Assembly: GCA_964586595.1 (NCBI GenBank)
Contig: CAZPHB010000005.1
Location: 1-64,000, forward strand
DNA length: 64,000 bases
Direction: 5' to 3'
Source of the DNA: REEB481 sp964586595
GTDB lineage: Bacteria; Bacteroidota; Bacteroidia; NS11-12g; UBA955
In this document: positions 26,546 to 35,093 of the stretch, piece after piece
Layout of the letters: every line of letters begins with the position of its first letter
Numbering within the stretch: the stretch's first letter is position 1
The notes under the pieces: model-generated
Databases searched by the model: none
Told to the model about the DNA's origin: nothing
What the model saw: only the letters and a program-made list of their open reading frames with translations
Translations under genes and position numbers: made by a program

Positions 26546-26977
26546 ATGATGAGTGAAGAAGCATCAAATGAAGTGTACTCGCAACGTGCACCGGAACCTG
26601 TTGGATTATATCCCCATGCGCGGCGCGTAGGCCAGTTGTTGTTTTTATCCGGCGTTGGGCCCCGTGAGCGCGGAACCAAGAAAATTCCCGGAGTGGAACT
26701 GGACCCTCAGGGAAACATCGCATCCTACGATATTGAAGCGCAATGTCACAGCGTGTTTCGCAATGTGCGCAGCATCCTTGAAGAATCGGGCAGCAGCTGG
26801 AAAAATATTGTCGATGTAACGGTGTTCCTTACCAACATGAAAGACGATTTCCCTACCTACAACCGACTTTGGGCGGAGTATTTTGCCGAACATCCGCCGT
26901 GCAGAACTACTTTGGAAATCAATTGCTTACCTACGCCCATCGCCATTGAGTTGAAGGTAATTGCCACCATCGACTAA
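26546..26977 (+). CDS. RidA-family protein, 2-aminomuconate deaminase-like
   Basis: A 143-residue RidA/YjgF-family protein. The segment GLYPHARRVGQLLFLSGVGP, the conserved Arg in CRTTLEI and the ending TPIAIELKVIATI fit the branch that includes 2-aminomuconate deaminase of the kynurenine pathway, which releases ammonia from 2-aminomuconate. General RidA enamine hydrolysis is an alternative. No other kynurenine-pathway gene lies in the window. It begins 12 bases after the WD40 gene and converges with the next gene four bases later. Confidence 0.8.
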   Translation: MMSEEASNEVYSQRAPEPVGLYPHARRVGQLLFLSGVGPRERGTKKIPGVELDPQGNIASYDIEAQCHSVFRNVRSILEESGSSWKNIVDVTVFLTNMKDDFPTYNRLWAEYFAEHPPCRTTLEINCLPTPIAIELKVIATID

Positions 26978-26981
26978 TCGC

Positions 26982-28319
26982 TCACACGGGCAGTGGTTCT
27001 TCAGTTTCGTGGAAATGGATGTCCCATGCCGTCAGTTCCTGCAGGATGGGCTCATACCACTGCGGACTTACAGGAATGAGGACGCCTTTTTCTGAGATTT
27101 TTCCTTCGCAAATCAAGCGCACGCCCATAGCCAGTGGCAGGCCTACGGTTTTCGCCATGGCTGTTTTTCGCTGATCTTGTCCGCTGACTACCAGCCAGCT
27201 GTTCAACTCATGGTCAATGTTGTTTTTACGGAAGGAGAAGCGGTGCAGCATCACCACCTGGTCCTGGTCGTTGGGTGCCAAACTCCATTTGGTTTTCAGC
27301 AGTTCAAGCAAGATTTCCGCGGGACTGCCTTCCTGCAGCGGCAATGGTGTATCGTCGAACAAGCCCAGCCATTCAAGCGCGTGGATGTCCGCTGCTGACG
27401 CACCGGTGAGTTCCTGCACACAAAGCTGCAGGCCTTTAGAGGTATCCGGAAGGAAAATGGAAAGGAATTGTTTTCCGCTCAGGCCGGCTTGCCTGATTGG
27501 TGTTTCCGTATCGGTCATGCCAAGTTGTACCAACACACTCCAGGCGCTGCAGTATCCGGGCCTGCGGAAGGTTCCTCGGTACAAGGTGGGAATGTCCTTG
27601 ATGCCATAGGCTTGTTCGTAACTGAGGCTGTCGCGGTTGGCGTATGCTTCAAACCGGCCGTGGCCGGGAATGGTGAATGTGTCTGTGCGGCGGAATAAGC
27701 TGTTGTAAGGAATACACTTCAACGCACCATCATGTCTGTAGGTGGCCATGCCCGATGTTCCTGCAAGGACTACGTTCATCGGATTCCAGGTGAATTTGTA
27801 TTTCCAGGGATTGCCCTGAACATCTTCCTCACGGATCAATCCGCCACAGTGGCTTTCGAATCCGGTCAGTTCCGCACCTGAATCTTTGAGCTTGCGAATA
27901 ATGTGCATGGCGCTCATGTGGTCAATGCCCGGATCGAGGCCCAGCTCATTGATGAAAATTAAACCCTTGCCAACGGCCTGGTGATGCAGGGCGCGCATCT
28001 CCGGCGATACATAAGAAGCCGTGGCAAGATGTTTTTCGTGTTCGATGCAGAAACTGGCCACCTTCATGTGTAAGGCAGGAGGCAACATGCTTACCGCTAC
28101 ATCGCATTGCATTACGGCATGTTGCACGGCCAGCGCGCTGGAAACGTCAATCACATGCGCGCGGAGGTGGTGCAGTCCGTCCAGCTGGGCTTCCAGATTC
28201 ACTTTGTTCGCATCATAAACCCGGATGGTGTAGGAGGAATCTTCGGCGGCAAGTTTGTTGAGGTACTCAAATAAATAGTAGGTGCTTCGGCCTGCGCCGA
28301 ACACCGCGATGTTCTTCAT
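26982..28319 (-). CDS. Saccharopine dehydrogenase-family protein
   Basis: A 445-residue NAD(P)-dependent oxidoreductase. The Rossmann motif is degenerate but clear (IAVFGAGRSTYYL, residues 4-16), followed by VSMLPPALH and NELGLDPGIDHMSAM, which are diagnostic for saccharopine dehydrogenase (glutamate-forming) relatives; the C-terminal domain includes CGGL and GYCSAW. In lysine catabolism the enzyme splits saccharopine into glutamate and aminoadipate semialdehyde. Reaction direction and substrate are not proven here. TAACTTCG, one base off the -7 consensus, ends four bases before the ATG (28324-28331). Confidence 0.88.
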   Translation of the reverse strand: MKNIAVFGAGRSTYYLFEYLNKLAAEDSSYTIRVYDANKVNLEAQLDGLHHLRAHVIDVSSALAVQHAVMQCDVAVSMLPPALHMKVASFCIEHEKHLATASYVSPEMRALHHQAVGKGLIFINELGLDPGIDHMSAMHIIRKLKDSGAELTGFESHCGGLIREEDVQGNPWKYKFTWNPMNVVLAGTSGMATYRHDGALKCIPYNSLFRRTDTFTIPGHGRFEAYANRDSLSYEQAYGIKDIPTLYRGTFRRPGYCSAWSVLVQLGMTDTETPIRQAGLSGKQFLSIFLPDTSKGLQLCVQELTGASAADIHALEWLGLFDDTPLPLQEGSPAEILLELLKTKWSLAPNDQDQVVMLHRFSFRKNNIDHELNSWLVVSGQDQRKTAMAKTVGLPLAMGVRLICEGKISEKGVLIPVSPQWYEPILQELTAWDIHFHETEEPLPV

Positions 28320-28368
28320 GTTGCGAAGTTAAGGCGGGAAAGTCAGCGCAATATTGCCGGAGGTGCTT

Positions 28369-29229
28369 TTATCTGCGAATTCCCAATGCAGAAATCAGAT
28401 TCCTGCAATATGTTTTCACTTCTTCCCGGGTTTGAAGGAAGGCACTGTGTATTTCCGCTGAAGTTCCCTGCACTTTTGACGGGTCGCTGAAGTTGTGGTG
28501 GATGCGCAATGCATTGCCTGGAATCCACGGACAATGTTCTTTGGCATGGTCGCATACCGTAAGGATGAGGTCAAAATGTACATCCCGGTATTCGTTCACA
28601 TGGTTGCTGGTATGGTGTGTGATGTCCAGGCCGTCTTCCTGCAAAATGCTTACCGCACCCGGATTCAGTCCGTGTGTTTCTATGCCGGCGCTGTACACCT
28701 GGCCTGTGCCTGCAAGGAAATGTTCCAGATACGCGTGTGCCATCTGGCTGCGGCAGCTGTTGCCGGTGCATAGAACCAGAAACACTGGTGGCGTTGCCGG
28801 TACCGGACCATAGAGGATGTCCGCATGCGTACCGCAATCCGCAACAGCCTGTTTGCTTTGGGCTATACGTGTGGGAAGTGTTTCTCGACCTGTTTTTTGA
28901 AACCCGTGTTTAACGAAAAAACCTGAAGCATGATCCGTGAACAAATACAGTGTGCTGAGTTTTTGAATCCGCGCCACCAGTATGGCTGTTTGGATGAGCA
29001 TGGATCCATAGCCTTTGCCTTGAAATTGGGGCGATACGGCCACAGAGCGCAATAAGCCGTCTGCGCCGTGAACCTCTACGCCTGCGCAGGCAATGAGTTC
29101 ATCGTCCAAGGCCAAACCTGTCCAGTGCATGGATTCGGCATCTTGTTCCGGGAATTTAAGTTCAGTTTGGGAAATCAGCCGGCGCAGGGCCTCAGGTTGT
29201 TCGGCGGGTGATACAATACGCAGTTCCAT
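28369..29229 (-). CDS. ArsN-like GNAT acetyltransferase fused to LMW-type arsenate reductase
   Basis: A 286-residue fusion. Residues about 1-140 form a GNAT domain with the acetyl-CoA loop VSPQFQGKGYGSML and a late FFVKHGF motif, as in ArsN2 proteins. From about residue 150 comes a low-molecular-weight phosphatase fold with the active-site loop LCTGNSCRSQMA, the pattern of thioredoxin/ glutaredoxin-linked arsenate reductases (ArsC), plus DLILTVCDHA and CPWIPG. The combined product would reduce arsenate and acetylate or otherwise detoxify an arsenical. The ATG at 29229 is preferred; a TTG at 29241 would overlap acr3. It is the last gene of the ars operon. Confidence 0.88.
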   Translation of the reverse strand: MELRIVSPAEQPEALRRLISQTELKFPEQDAESMHWTGLALDDELIACAGVEVHGADGLLRSVAVSPQFQGKGYGSMLIQTAILVARIQKLSTLYLFTDHASGFFVKHGFQKTGRETLPTRIAQSKQAVADCGTHADILYGPVPATPPVFLVLCTGNSCRSQMAHAYLEHFLAGTGQVYSAGIETHGLNPGAVSILQEDGLDITHHTSNHVNEYRDVHFDLILTVCDHAKEHCPWIPGNALRIHHNFSDPSKVQGTSAEIHSAFLQTREEVKTYCRNLISALGIRR

Positions 29230-29237
29230 GGTGAAGA

Positions 29238-30266
29238 TCAATGAAAGCTTTTTTTACGTGCCAGCGCAAAGCGCACAAACAAGATCAATACGGGCACTTC
29301 AATAAGTGGTCCTACCACAGCGGCAAAGGCTTCGCTGCTGTTCAGTCCGAAAACGCCGATGGCCACCGCAATGGCCAGTTCGAAGTTGTTGCCGGCCGCA
29401 GTAAATGCTGAAGCGGTAGTAGTTTCATAATCGGCGCCGCTGCGCTGCATCACAAAGAAGGTGATGCCAAACATCAGTACGAAATACAGCGCCAATGGAG
29501 CAGCAACACGCAACACGGTCAGTGGCAAACTGAACATCATGGCGCCTTTCAGACTGAACATCACCACAATGGTGAACAGCAGCGCTATGAGGGTGACGGG
29601 ACTTATTTTTGGAAGGAAGTGATGTCGGTACCAGGTTTCGCCCTTCAGGCGGGTCAGGGTGATTCTGGATAACAATGCGAGCAGAAACGGAATGCCTAGG
29701 TAAATGCCCACGGTTCCGGCGATGTCGCCAATGCCAATGTCCACGCGATATGCTTCCATGCCGAGCATTGGAGGCAGGTATGACATGAAAAACCAGGCGT
29801 ACAGCGAATACAGCACAATTTGCAGGATGCTGTTGATGCCAACGAGTCCGGCGCAATAGGTGCGGTTTCCTCCGGCCAGGTCATTCCAAACAATCACCAT
29901 GGCAATACAGGGCGCAATGCCAATCAGGATCAGTCCGTTGAGCAGGTGCGGCTCGTTTTTGAAAAACAGCAGACCCAGTGCATACATCAGCAAAGGCGCC
30001 AAAATCCAGGTGATGAGCAGCAACAGGCTGAGGTGTCTGGCTTTTTGGAAAACGGTGGGAAGGAGTCTGAAGTCCACTTTGGCCAGCGGGGGATACATCA
30101 TCGCAATCAATCCGATGGCGATGGGAATATTCACCGTGCCTTCACTCATGGCTTCAAGGGTGTTTGGGATGGATGGAAAGGCCCAACCAATGATGATGCC
30201 CAGACCCATGGCCAGGAAGATCCACAAAGTGAGGTAACGGTCAAGAAAGGCAAGTCTTTTTTGCAT
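29238..30266 (-). CDS. acr3: ACR3-family arsenite efflux permease
   Basis: A 342-residue, ten-helix inner-membrane transporter of the ACR3 family (BASS superfamily), which expels As(III). The conserved cysteine region GIAPCIAMVIVWNDLAGG and TAAGNNFELAIAVAIGVFG, both diagnostic, are intact. It lies 11 bases after arsR and 8 bases before the ArsN-ArsC fusion gene. Some databases name such genes arsB, but the sequence is not of the unrelated ArsB family. Confidence 0.95.
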   Translation of the reverse strand: MQKRLAFLDRYLTLWIFLAMGLGIIIGWAFPSIPNTLEAMSEGTVNIPIAIGLIAMMYPPLAKVDFRLLPTVFQKARHLSLLLLITWILAPLLMYALGLLFFKNEPHLLNGLILIGIAPCIAMVIVWNDLAGGNRTYCAGLVGINSILQIVLYSLYAWFFMSYLPPMLGMEAYRVDIGIGDIAGTVGIYLGIPFLLALLSRITLTRLKGETWYRHHFLPKISPVTLIALLFTIVVMFSLKGAMMFSLPLTVLRVAAPLALYFVLMFGITFFVMQRSGADYETTTASAFTAAGNNFELAIAVAIGVFGLNSSEAFAAVVGPLIEVPVLILFVRFALARKKSFH

Positions 30267-30277
30267 GGGAAGTTGTA

Positions 30278-30616
30278 TCAGCAGCAGCTGTTGAATGGTT
30301 GGTCCAGGTTTAGCGATTCTTTAAGGGAAGCAAAAGCAGCAAACAGTGCTTTTAGCTGCTCCTGGTCAATGCAGTAGCAACTTTTGGAACCTTCAATTTC
30401 GCCCTTGATCAGTCCGGCATCTTTCAGTTCGCGCAGGTGTTGACTCACCGTAGGCTGTGCCAGCGGTAAGGTTGCCACAACATCGCCACAAATACAGGTA
30501 CCTTTTTCGGCCAGTGTTTGCAGGATGGCAATGCGTGCCGGATGTCCGAGTGCCTTTGCCCAATGGGCTATTTGCTGCAGTTCTTCCGGGAATTCATTGC
30601 TTTTGTTGCGTGCCAT
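30278..30616 (-). CDS. arsR: ArsR-family arsenic-responsive repressor
   Basis: A 112-residue winged-helix metalloregulator. The alpha-3 region CICGDVV provides the cysteine pair usual for As(III)/Sb(III) sensing, and the recognition helix is QPTVSQHLRELKDAGLI. A further vicinal pair ends the protein (NSCC). It heads the ars operon; the operator candidate covers the promoter just upstream. Repression is expected to be lifted by arsenite or antimonite binding (family knowledge). Confidence 0.95.
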   Translation of the reverse strand: MARNKSNEFPEELQQIAHWAKALGHPARIAILQTLAEKGTCICGDVVATLPLAQPTVSQHLRELKDAGLIKGEIEGSKSCYCIDQEQLKALFAAFASLKESLNLDQPFNSCC

Positions 30617-30617
30617 A

Positions 30618-30645
30618 TTTGTTATTGCAATTATACGATAACAAA
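30618..30645 (-). promoter_or_regulatory. ars promoter and operator
   Basis: A perfect eight-base inverted repeat (TTTGTTAT at 30618-30625 and ATAACAAA at 30638-30645) flanks a 12-base core. Read on the minus strand, the core contains TATAATTG (30628-30635), one base off the -7 consensus. ArsR bound to the arms would cover the -7 box. The arrangement ends one base before the arsR ATG. Confidence 0.6.
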
Positions 30646-30685
30646 CGGTTCAGGAACAAAATGAGCTTGAATCTTCTGAAGCTGT

Positions 30686-31156
30686 TCAGCGAATTTCTTT
30701 GGAGAAGACCAGGGTAAACCCGCTGGGCAGTGGTGGCCCAAGTACCCAGTTTGGTTCACGGAATTTGGTGCCACAGGGCCCGCAGCGCAGGGCTTTCACA
30801 TGATAGCGATATTCCTGCTTTGCCGAATCGATGGTGATGTTCCGTTCATAGCTGGCATTGCATGCAGTAAACTGGATATTCATGCCCAGCAGCAGGTGTT
30901 TGCTGAAATCAATATTGGCCAGCGACGCTGTGTCGGCGCAGTTTTTCAGGTAGCGGTTTCGGAAGCTGGTAAATTCTGACTGATTCCGAATCACGGCTGT
31001 GGAATCCAGCGAGTTGGAAAAGAAGAAGCAGGAGCCGAAGTCGTAATTGCCAAGTATGGATCCGGTATTGATGGTATAGGTTTCGCTGCATTGTTGTTTG
31101 CAGGCGCCTAAGAGCAGCAAAGAAGCTGTGGCAAGTGCGAAGAGTCGGTTGTTCAT
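30686..31156 (-). CDS. Hypothetical lipoprotein
   Basis: A 156-residue protein with a lipoprotein signal (lipobox LLGAC, residues about 15-19). The mature part has several cysteines (CGPCG near residue 127) and no family I recognise; the ending GFTLVFSKEIR resembles the PrcB C-terminal pattern only loosely. It overlaps the kdsA stop by four bases, so it is translated as part of the htrA-kdsA operon. Confidence 0.7.
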   Translation of the reverse strand: MNNRLFALATASLLLLGACKQQCSETYTINTGSILGNYDFGSCFFFSNSLDSTAVIRNQSEFTSFRNRYLKNCADTASLANIDFSKHLLLGMNIQFTACNASYERNITIDSAKQEYRYHVKALRCGPCGTKFREPNWVLGPPLPSGFTLVFSKEIR

Positions 31157-31983
31157 GAATGTGTTGCCTTTCTTACGGCCTGGTGAATGATCAGCAGCTG
31201 TTGCATCAAACCTTCAAACCGGTCCAACGCCAGCATGTTTGCGCCATCGCTTAATGCTTCTGCCGGGCGTGGATGGGTTTCAATGAACAGGCCATCGGCG
31301 CCGGTGGCAATGGCTGCCTTGGCAATGGTGCCGATCAGTTCAGGTTTGCCTCCGGTAACGCCGCTTTCCTGGTTGGGCTGTTGCAGGCTGTGTGTAATAT
31401 CCATCACCACGGGAGCTCCCAAAGATTGCATTTGTGGGATGTTGCGGAAATCCACCACCAGATCTCCATAGCCAAACATGTTGCCGCGCTCGGTGAGCAT
31501 GATGCGGTTGTTTCCGGAATCCAGGCATTTCTGCATGGCGTGTTTCATGGCGCCGGCGGAAGCAAATTGCCCTTTTTTGATGTTCACCACCTTGCCGGTT
31601 TTTGCGGCGGCCACCAATAAATCAGTTTGTCGGAACAGGAAGGCCGGTATTTGAAGCACATCCACATAAGCGGCAGCCATGGCTGCCTCGCTGCTTTCAT
31701 GGATGTCTGTAACCGTTGGAATGTTGAAATGTGTGCCGATTTTTTTGAGGATGCTCAGCGCTGCTTCGTCGCCAATGCCGGTAAAGGAATCCAGGCGGCT
31801 TCGGTTGGCTTTGCGGTAGCTTCCCTTGAAAATCAGCGGCAGTTCCAGGCGGTCGCAGATGTTCACCAGCTGCGCTGCAATTTCAAAAGCAATGTCTTCG
31901 CCCTCTATGGCACAAGGCCCGGCCATCACGAAGAAGTTTCCCGTATCGGTATGGCGTAATTTTTCTATGGTGAATGGAAGCAT
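31153..31983 (-). CDS. kdsA: 3-deoxy-8-phosphooctulonate synthase (KDO-8-P synthase)
   Basis: The cytoplasmic enzyme condenses arabinose-5-phosphate with PEP, an early step in lipid A core (KDO) biosynthesis. The 276-residue length fits. Motifs include VMAGPCAIEGEDIA, KGSYRKANRSRLDSFTG, TDIHESSEA and the substrate loop LTERGNMFGYGDLVVDFR (Asn not Cys near residue 21 suggests the metal-independent class; this is tentative). The ATG at 31983 follows the htrA stop by one base and is preferred to an upstream frame that lies inside htrA. Confidence 0.95.
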   Translation of the reverse strand: MLPFTIEKLRHTDTGNFFVMAGPCAIEGEDIAFEIAAQLVNICDRLELPLIFKGSYRKANRSRLDSFTGIGDEAALSILKKIGTHFNIPTVTDIHESSEAAMAAAYVDVLQIPAFLFRQTDLLVAAAKTGKVVNIKKGQFASAGAMKHAMQKCLDSGNNRIMLTERGNMFGYGDLVVDFRNIPQMQSLGAPVVMDITHSLQQPNQESGVTGGKPELIGTIAKAAIATGADGLFIETHPRPAEALSDGANMLALDRFEGLMQQLLIIHQAVRKATHS

Positions 31984-31984
31984 A

Positions 31985-33424
31985 TCAATATCCAAATAAA
32001 CTATAACTGAAGGTACTTCCACTGGGACTGATGCCTTCAATGGTAATCCTTCCTCTGGCCTGCTCCAGGTCGGCGACCAAATCTTCTGCCTTGGCATAGC
32101 TGCGGCCATTGAGTTTGGTGATGATGCTTCCTTCCTGAATGCCCATGCTTGCCATGCTTCCGTTGCCTGCAATGTTGCTTACCTTGATTCCCGAACTGAT
32201 GCGGAAACGCTGCATTTCCTGTTGGTTGGCCGGTTGAAAATCGGCCCCAAGTACCTTGGAGTTGATCACATTTCTGCGCAGCAACCTGGTATTGCCATCG
32301 GCATTGATCAGGGTCAGGCTGAATTCCTGTTCTTTTCCTGCGCGCAATACGGTGAATTTAACGGTGGCGCCCGGTCTGTAATAGGCCAGGTGCTCTTCAT
32401 AGAAGGCTTTATTGCCCACCTTCTGCCCGTCAATTTTGGTGATGATGTCACCGGCCTTCATGCCTGCTTTGTCGGCCGGTCCGTCGGCAACCGTGTTGCT
32501 TACATAGGCACCTTCGGCTTCGTTCAGTCCGAGTTTCTGCAGGATGCTGTTGCTGATGTCTTCTGTAGTTAATCCCGGGAAGCCGCGTTGCACTTCGCCA
32601 AATTCTACGAAGTCTTTGATAATTTTGGCCACCATATTCACCGGAATGGCAAATCCATAGCCTGCATACGATCCGGTTTGGCTGGCAATGGCGGTATTGA
32701 TGCCGACCAGTTCACCGTTCAGGTTTACCAGCGCACCGCCGGAATTTCCGGGGTTGATGGCCGCGTCTGTCTGAATGAAACTTTCTATGGGAAACTGATT
32801 GTTTACGATGTTGATGTTTCGGCCTTTGGCGCTGACAATGCCGGCAGTGACGGTGCTGTTCAGGTTGAAGGGGTTGCCCACGGCAAGCACCCAATCGCCA
32901 ATCTCCAGGGTTTCGCTGTTGCCCAGGGTGATGGCAGGCAGGTTGCTGGCTTCAATCTTCAGCAAAGCAAGGTCTGTGCTGGGGTCTTTCCCCACCACCG
33001 TGGCTTTGTATTCTTTTTTATTGTTGCTCAATGCCACGGTAATTTGTTCGGCATTGGCAATTACATGGTGGTTGGTTACGATGTATCCGTCGGCACTTAC
33101 AATGACGCCACTTCCTGAGGAAGATACTTGCCCGCGGCTGCCAAAAGGGTCGAAATCCCAGAACCAGAAGGAACTGCGGTATTGCACGGTGCTGACGGTT
33201 TTGATGAATACCACCGCCGGTGTGCTCACCTTCGAGGCTTTTACAAAACCGGCGGGCATGTCTTTCAGGTTTACCTGACTGAAGTTGCTGTTGTTGGCGT
33301 TGCCAAACTTAAAGATGCTTCCTGCATCTTGGTGATTCTTGCTGAACATCCAGGCGCCTGCCATGCCGGAAAGGGCCGGAATCACCACGCTGAACAAGGT
33401 TTTTTTAAGCATAGGATGTATCAT
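31985..33424 (-). CDS. htrA: HtrA/DegP-like serine protease with two PDZ domains
   Basis: A 479-residue periplasmic quality-control protease. A hydrophobic N-terminal segment (VVIPALSGMAGAWMF) acts as a signal or anchor. The trypsin-like domain has His in TNHHVIANA, Asp in STDLALLKIEAS and Ser in NPGNSGGALVN. PDZ1 (about 290-380) and a second, degenerate PDZ near the C-terminus follow. The start may be ATG 33424 or the ATG four codons later (33412). It is the first gene of a three-gene operon with kdsA and a lipoprotein. Confidence 0.95.
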   Translation of the reverse strand: MIHPMLKKTLFSVVIPALSGMAGAWMFSKNHQDAGSIFKFGNANNSNFSQVNLKDMPAGFVKASKVSTPAVVFIKTVSTVQYRSSFWFWDFDPFGSRGQVSSSGSGVIVSADGYIVTNHHVIANAEQITVALSNNKKEYKATVVGKDPSTDLALLKIEASNLPAITLGNSETLEIGDWVLAVGNPFNLNSTVTAGIVSAKGRNINIVNNQFPIESFIQTDAAINPGNSGGALVNLNGELVGINTAIASQTGSYAGYGFAIPVNMVAKIIKDFVEFGEVQRGFPGLTTEDISNSILQKLGLNEAEGAYVSNTVADGPADKAGMKAGDIITKIDGQKVGNKAFYEEHLAYYRPGATVKFTVLRAGKEQEFSLTLINADGNTRLLRRNVINSKVLGADFQPANQQEMQRFRISSGIKVSNIAGNGSMASMGIQEGSIITKLNGRSYAKAEDLVADLEQARGRITIEGISPSGSTFSYSLFGY

Positions 33425-33493
33425 ATTCTTTTCTTTTCAAATTGTATGCCTAAGCCTGAACGCCATCATTGTCATTCCAGGCTTGCTTTTTTG

Positions 33494-33772
33494 TCAGTTG
33501 CGCAATTTCCGGTCAAACCAAAAAGTGCCTAATGGTATCAGTGAAGCAACACCGGCCTGAAACCACATCAGGATGGGCCATTGATGTTTTTGCCAGGCAA
33601 TGGTTGCCAGCAAATTGTAGATGATCACCAGGATGCCGTGGATCCAACCGCCAACCATCACATATTCGGGCATTCCGGCCCAATACTTCAGTGGCATTGC
33701 TATCAACAGTAGAAAAAGGAAAGAGGATCCTTCCAAAAGCCCGAAGATCCTAAATGTGCGCAGCAGATTCAT
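33494..33772 (-). CDS. DUF3817-domain small membrane protein
   Basis: A 92-residue protein with three membrane helices and the family hallmarks FGLLEGSSFLFLLL near the N-terminus and GGWIHGILVIIYNLLA in the centre. The function is unknown; in other bacteria such proteins are named YdzA. It lies between the DUF1573 gene and htrA on the same strand. TACTTTG, a shortened -7 match, ends seven bases before the ATG. Confidence 0.88.
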   Translation of the reverse strand: MNLLRTFRIFGLLEGSSFLFLLLIAMPLKYWAGMPEYVMVGGWIHGILVIIYNLLATIAWQKHQWPILMWFQAGVASLIPLGTFWFDRKLRN

Positions 33773-33794
33773 GAAGTTGCAAAGTAAGTAGCCA

Positions 33795-34880
33795 TCAGGG
33801 AATCAGGGTGGCTTTAAGATACATCATCAGTTCAGGGCGACGTGGGTCATTGCTGACAATCTTTATGGGCCGTACCTGTGTTTTCTGACGCAAAACGGTG
33901 TCAAAGCTTACTTTAAGTTCAGCACGCTCGCCGGGAGCCAGGGTTTTTGATGTCCAGTCCACCGCCACGCAGGCGCAATCGGTAACCACATCATGAATAA
34001 TTAAAGGTGTTTTTCCGGAATTAACAACACTGAAGCTGGTGTGCAAAATGGCGCCTTCCTGATGCGATCCGAAGCTGTGCTCGTAACGGTCCACTTCCGC
34101 CAATGGTTGTTTTTTCAATTGGCTCTTGGTCATTTTCGGAAAATACTCTTTCACATTGGCTACCACGCTTAAGCCTTTGGGTGCAATTATGGGATCATCG
34201 GACAACAGCACAATCTGATCGCTCACATATCCCCATTTTCCGATTTTGCTTCCGTCCACAATTACCTTCATTAGGGCTGTTTCACCCGGTTCTACGCTTT
34301 CAGGAACGTTTTGAAGGCGGATGTATTTAGGGAGCTTGCTCACTTCCAGGATGTTGACCGTTTGAGCGCCGCTGTTGACCAGCCTGGCGGTAAAAGTGTC
34401 CACCTGATTGTTGAAGATGGGGTCCGCGCTGATGTAGCCTTCCGCGAAGCGAAGGTCGCCGAAATACATCCGTTGGTTGGCGGCCTCGCTGTCGTCGTTG
34501 GGCAAATACACTTCTCCTTTGATGGTAATGATGATTACGCCCTGGGGCGTATTCGGATAAATACCGATGGTTTTACTGAAATCTCCGGGGCGGGCATAGG
34601 TGGAATAGGAAACGTCCACGTAGCCGGTGTCTCCGGGGAAAATACTGTCGTGCGACCATTCCGGAGTGGTGCATGCACAACTGGGTTGCACGCTGTTCAG
34701 CCACAATGGCCCGCTGCCGTCATTCACGAAACTGAAACGGTGTTTCAGATCGCCGCTGCGTTCACTCACGGGTCCAAAATCGTACACGTCCTGAATGAAT
34801 CGCAGGAGGGGTCCTTTGTTTTGTGCCCACAGGCTGGTAGTGCCGGTGCACAACAAGAGTAAAAAGTAGCGGAATCGCAT
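33795..34880 (-). CDS. Exported DUF1573-domain protein
   Basis: A 361-residue exported protein with a signal peptide (FRYFLLLLCTGTTSLWAQ). Two DUF1573 (ASPM/SPD-2/Hydin-like Ig) domains are visible, one near residues 24-125 (DFGPVSERSGDLKHRF and SCACTTPEWS) and one near 270-360 (HSFGSHQEGAILHTSF and DCACVAVDW). The Cys-x-Cys pairs are family features. A TTG six codons upstream was rejected. The role is unknown; such proteins are abundant in Bacteroidota envelopes. Confidence 0.88.
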   Translation of the reverse strand: MRFRYFLLLLCTGTTSLWAQNKGPLLRFIQDVYDFGPVSERSGDLKHRFSFVNDGSGPLWLNSVQPSCACTTPEWSHDSIFPGDTGYVDVSYSTYARPGDFSKTIGIYPNTPQGVIIITIKGEVYLPNDDSEAANQRMYFGDLRFAEGYISADPIFNNQVDTFTARLVNSGAQTVNILEVSKLPKYIRLQNVPESVEPGETALMKVIVDGSKIGKWGYVSDQIVLLSDDPIIAPKGLSVVANVKEYFPKMTKSQLKKQPLAEVDRYEHSFGSHQEGAILHTSFSVVNSGKTPLIIHDVVTDCACVAVDWTSKTLAPGERAELKVSFDTVLRQKTQVRPIKIVSNDPRRPELMMYLKATLIP

Positions 34881-35078
34881 GTTGTTCTTTGAGTTCAAAA
34901 ACCGTGCAAATTAGTCGCGCTAAGCGATGAGGTCAATGCTTTTTTTGTTGCCTGTTGCCGCGGAAAAAATGAAGTTTTAAAACAGGCATTCATTTGCGTA
35001 TCTGGAAACATTGTGCATTTGCTTTTGTTTTTCATGGGTGCAAGGTGCAGGCATGCGCTTTTTCCATTGCACAATACC

Positions 35079-35086
35079 TAATTTTG
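35079..35086 (+). promoter_or_regulatory. Promoter -7 box of etfB
   Basis: TAATTTTG matches the Bacteroidota consensus exactly and ends seven bases before the etfB ATG. A T-run (35060-35063) lies about 16-20 bases further upstream instead of a clear TTTG -33 box. The rest of 34881-35078 shows no other feature beyond the leader of the DUF1573 gene (TAATTTG at 34908-34914 on the minus strand). Confidence 0.6.
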
Positions 35087-35093
35087 CAGTCCC

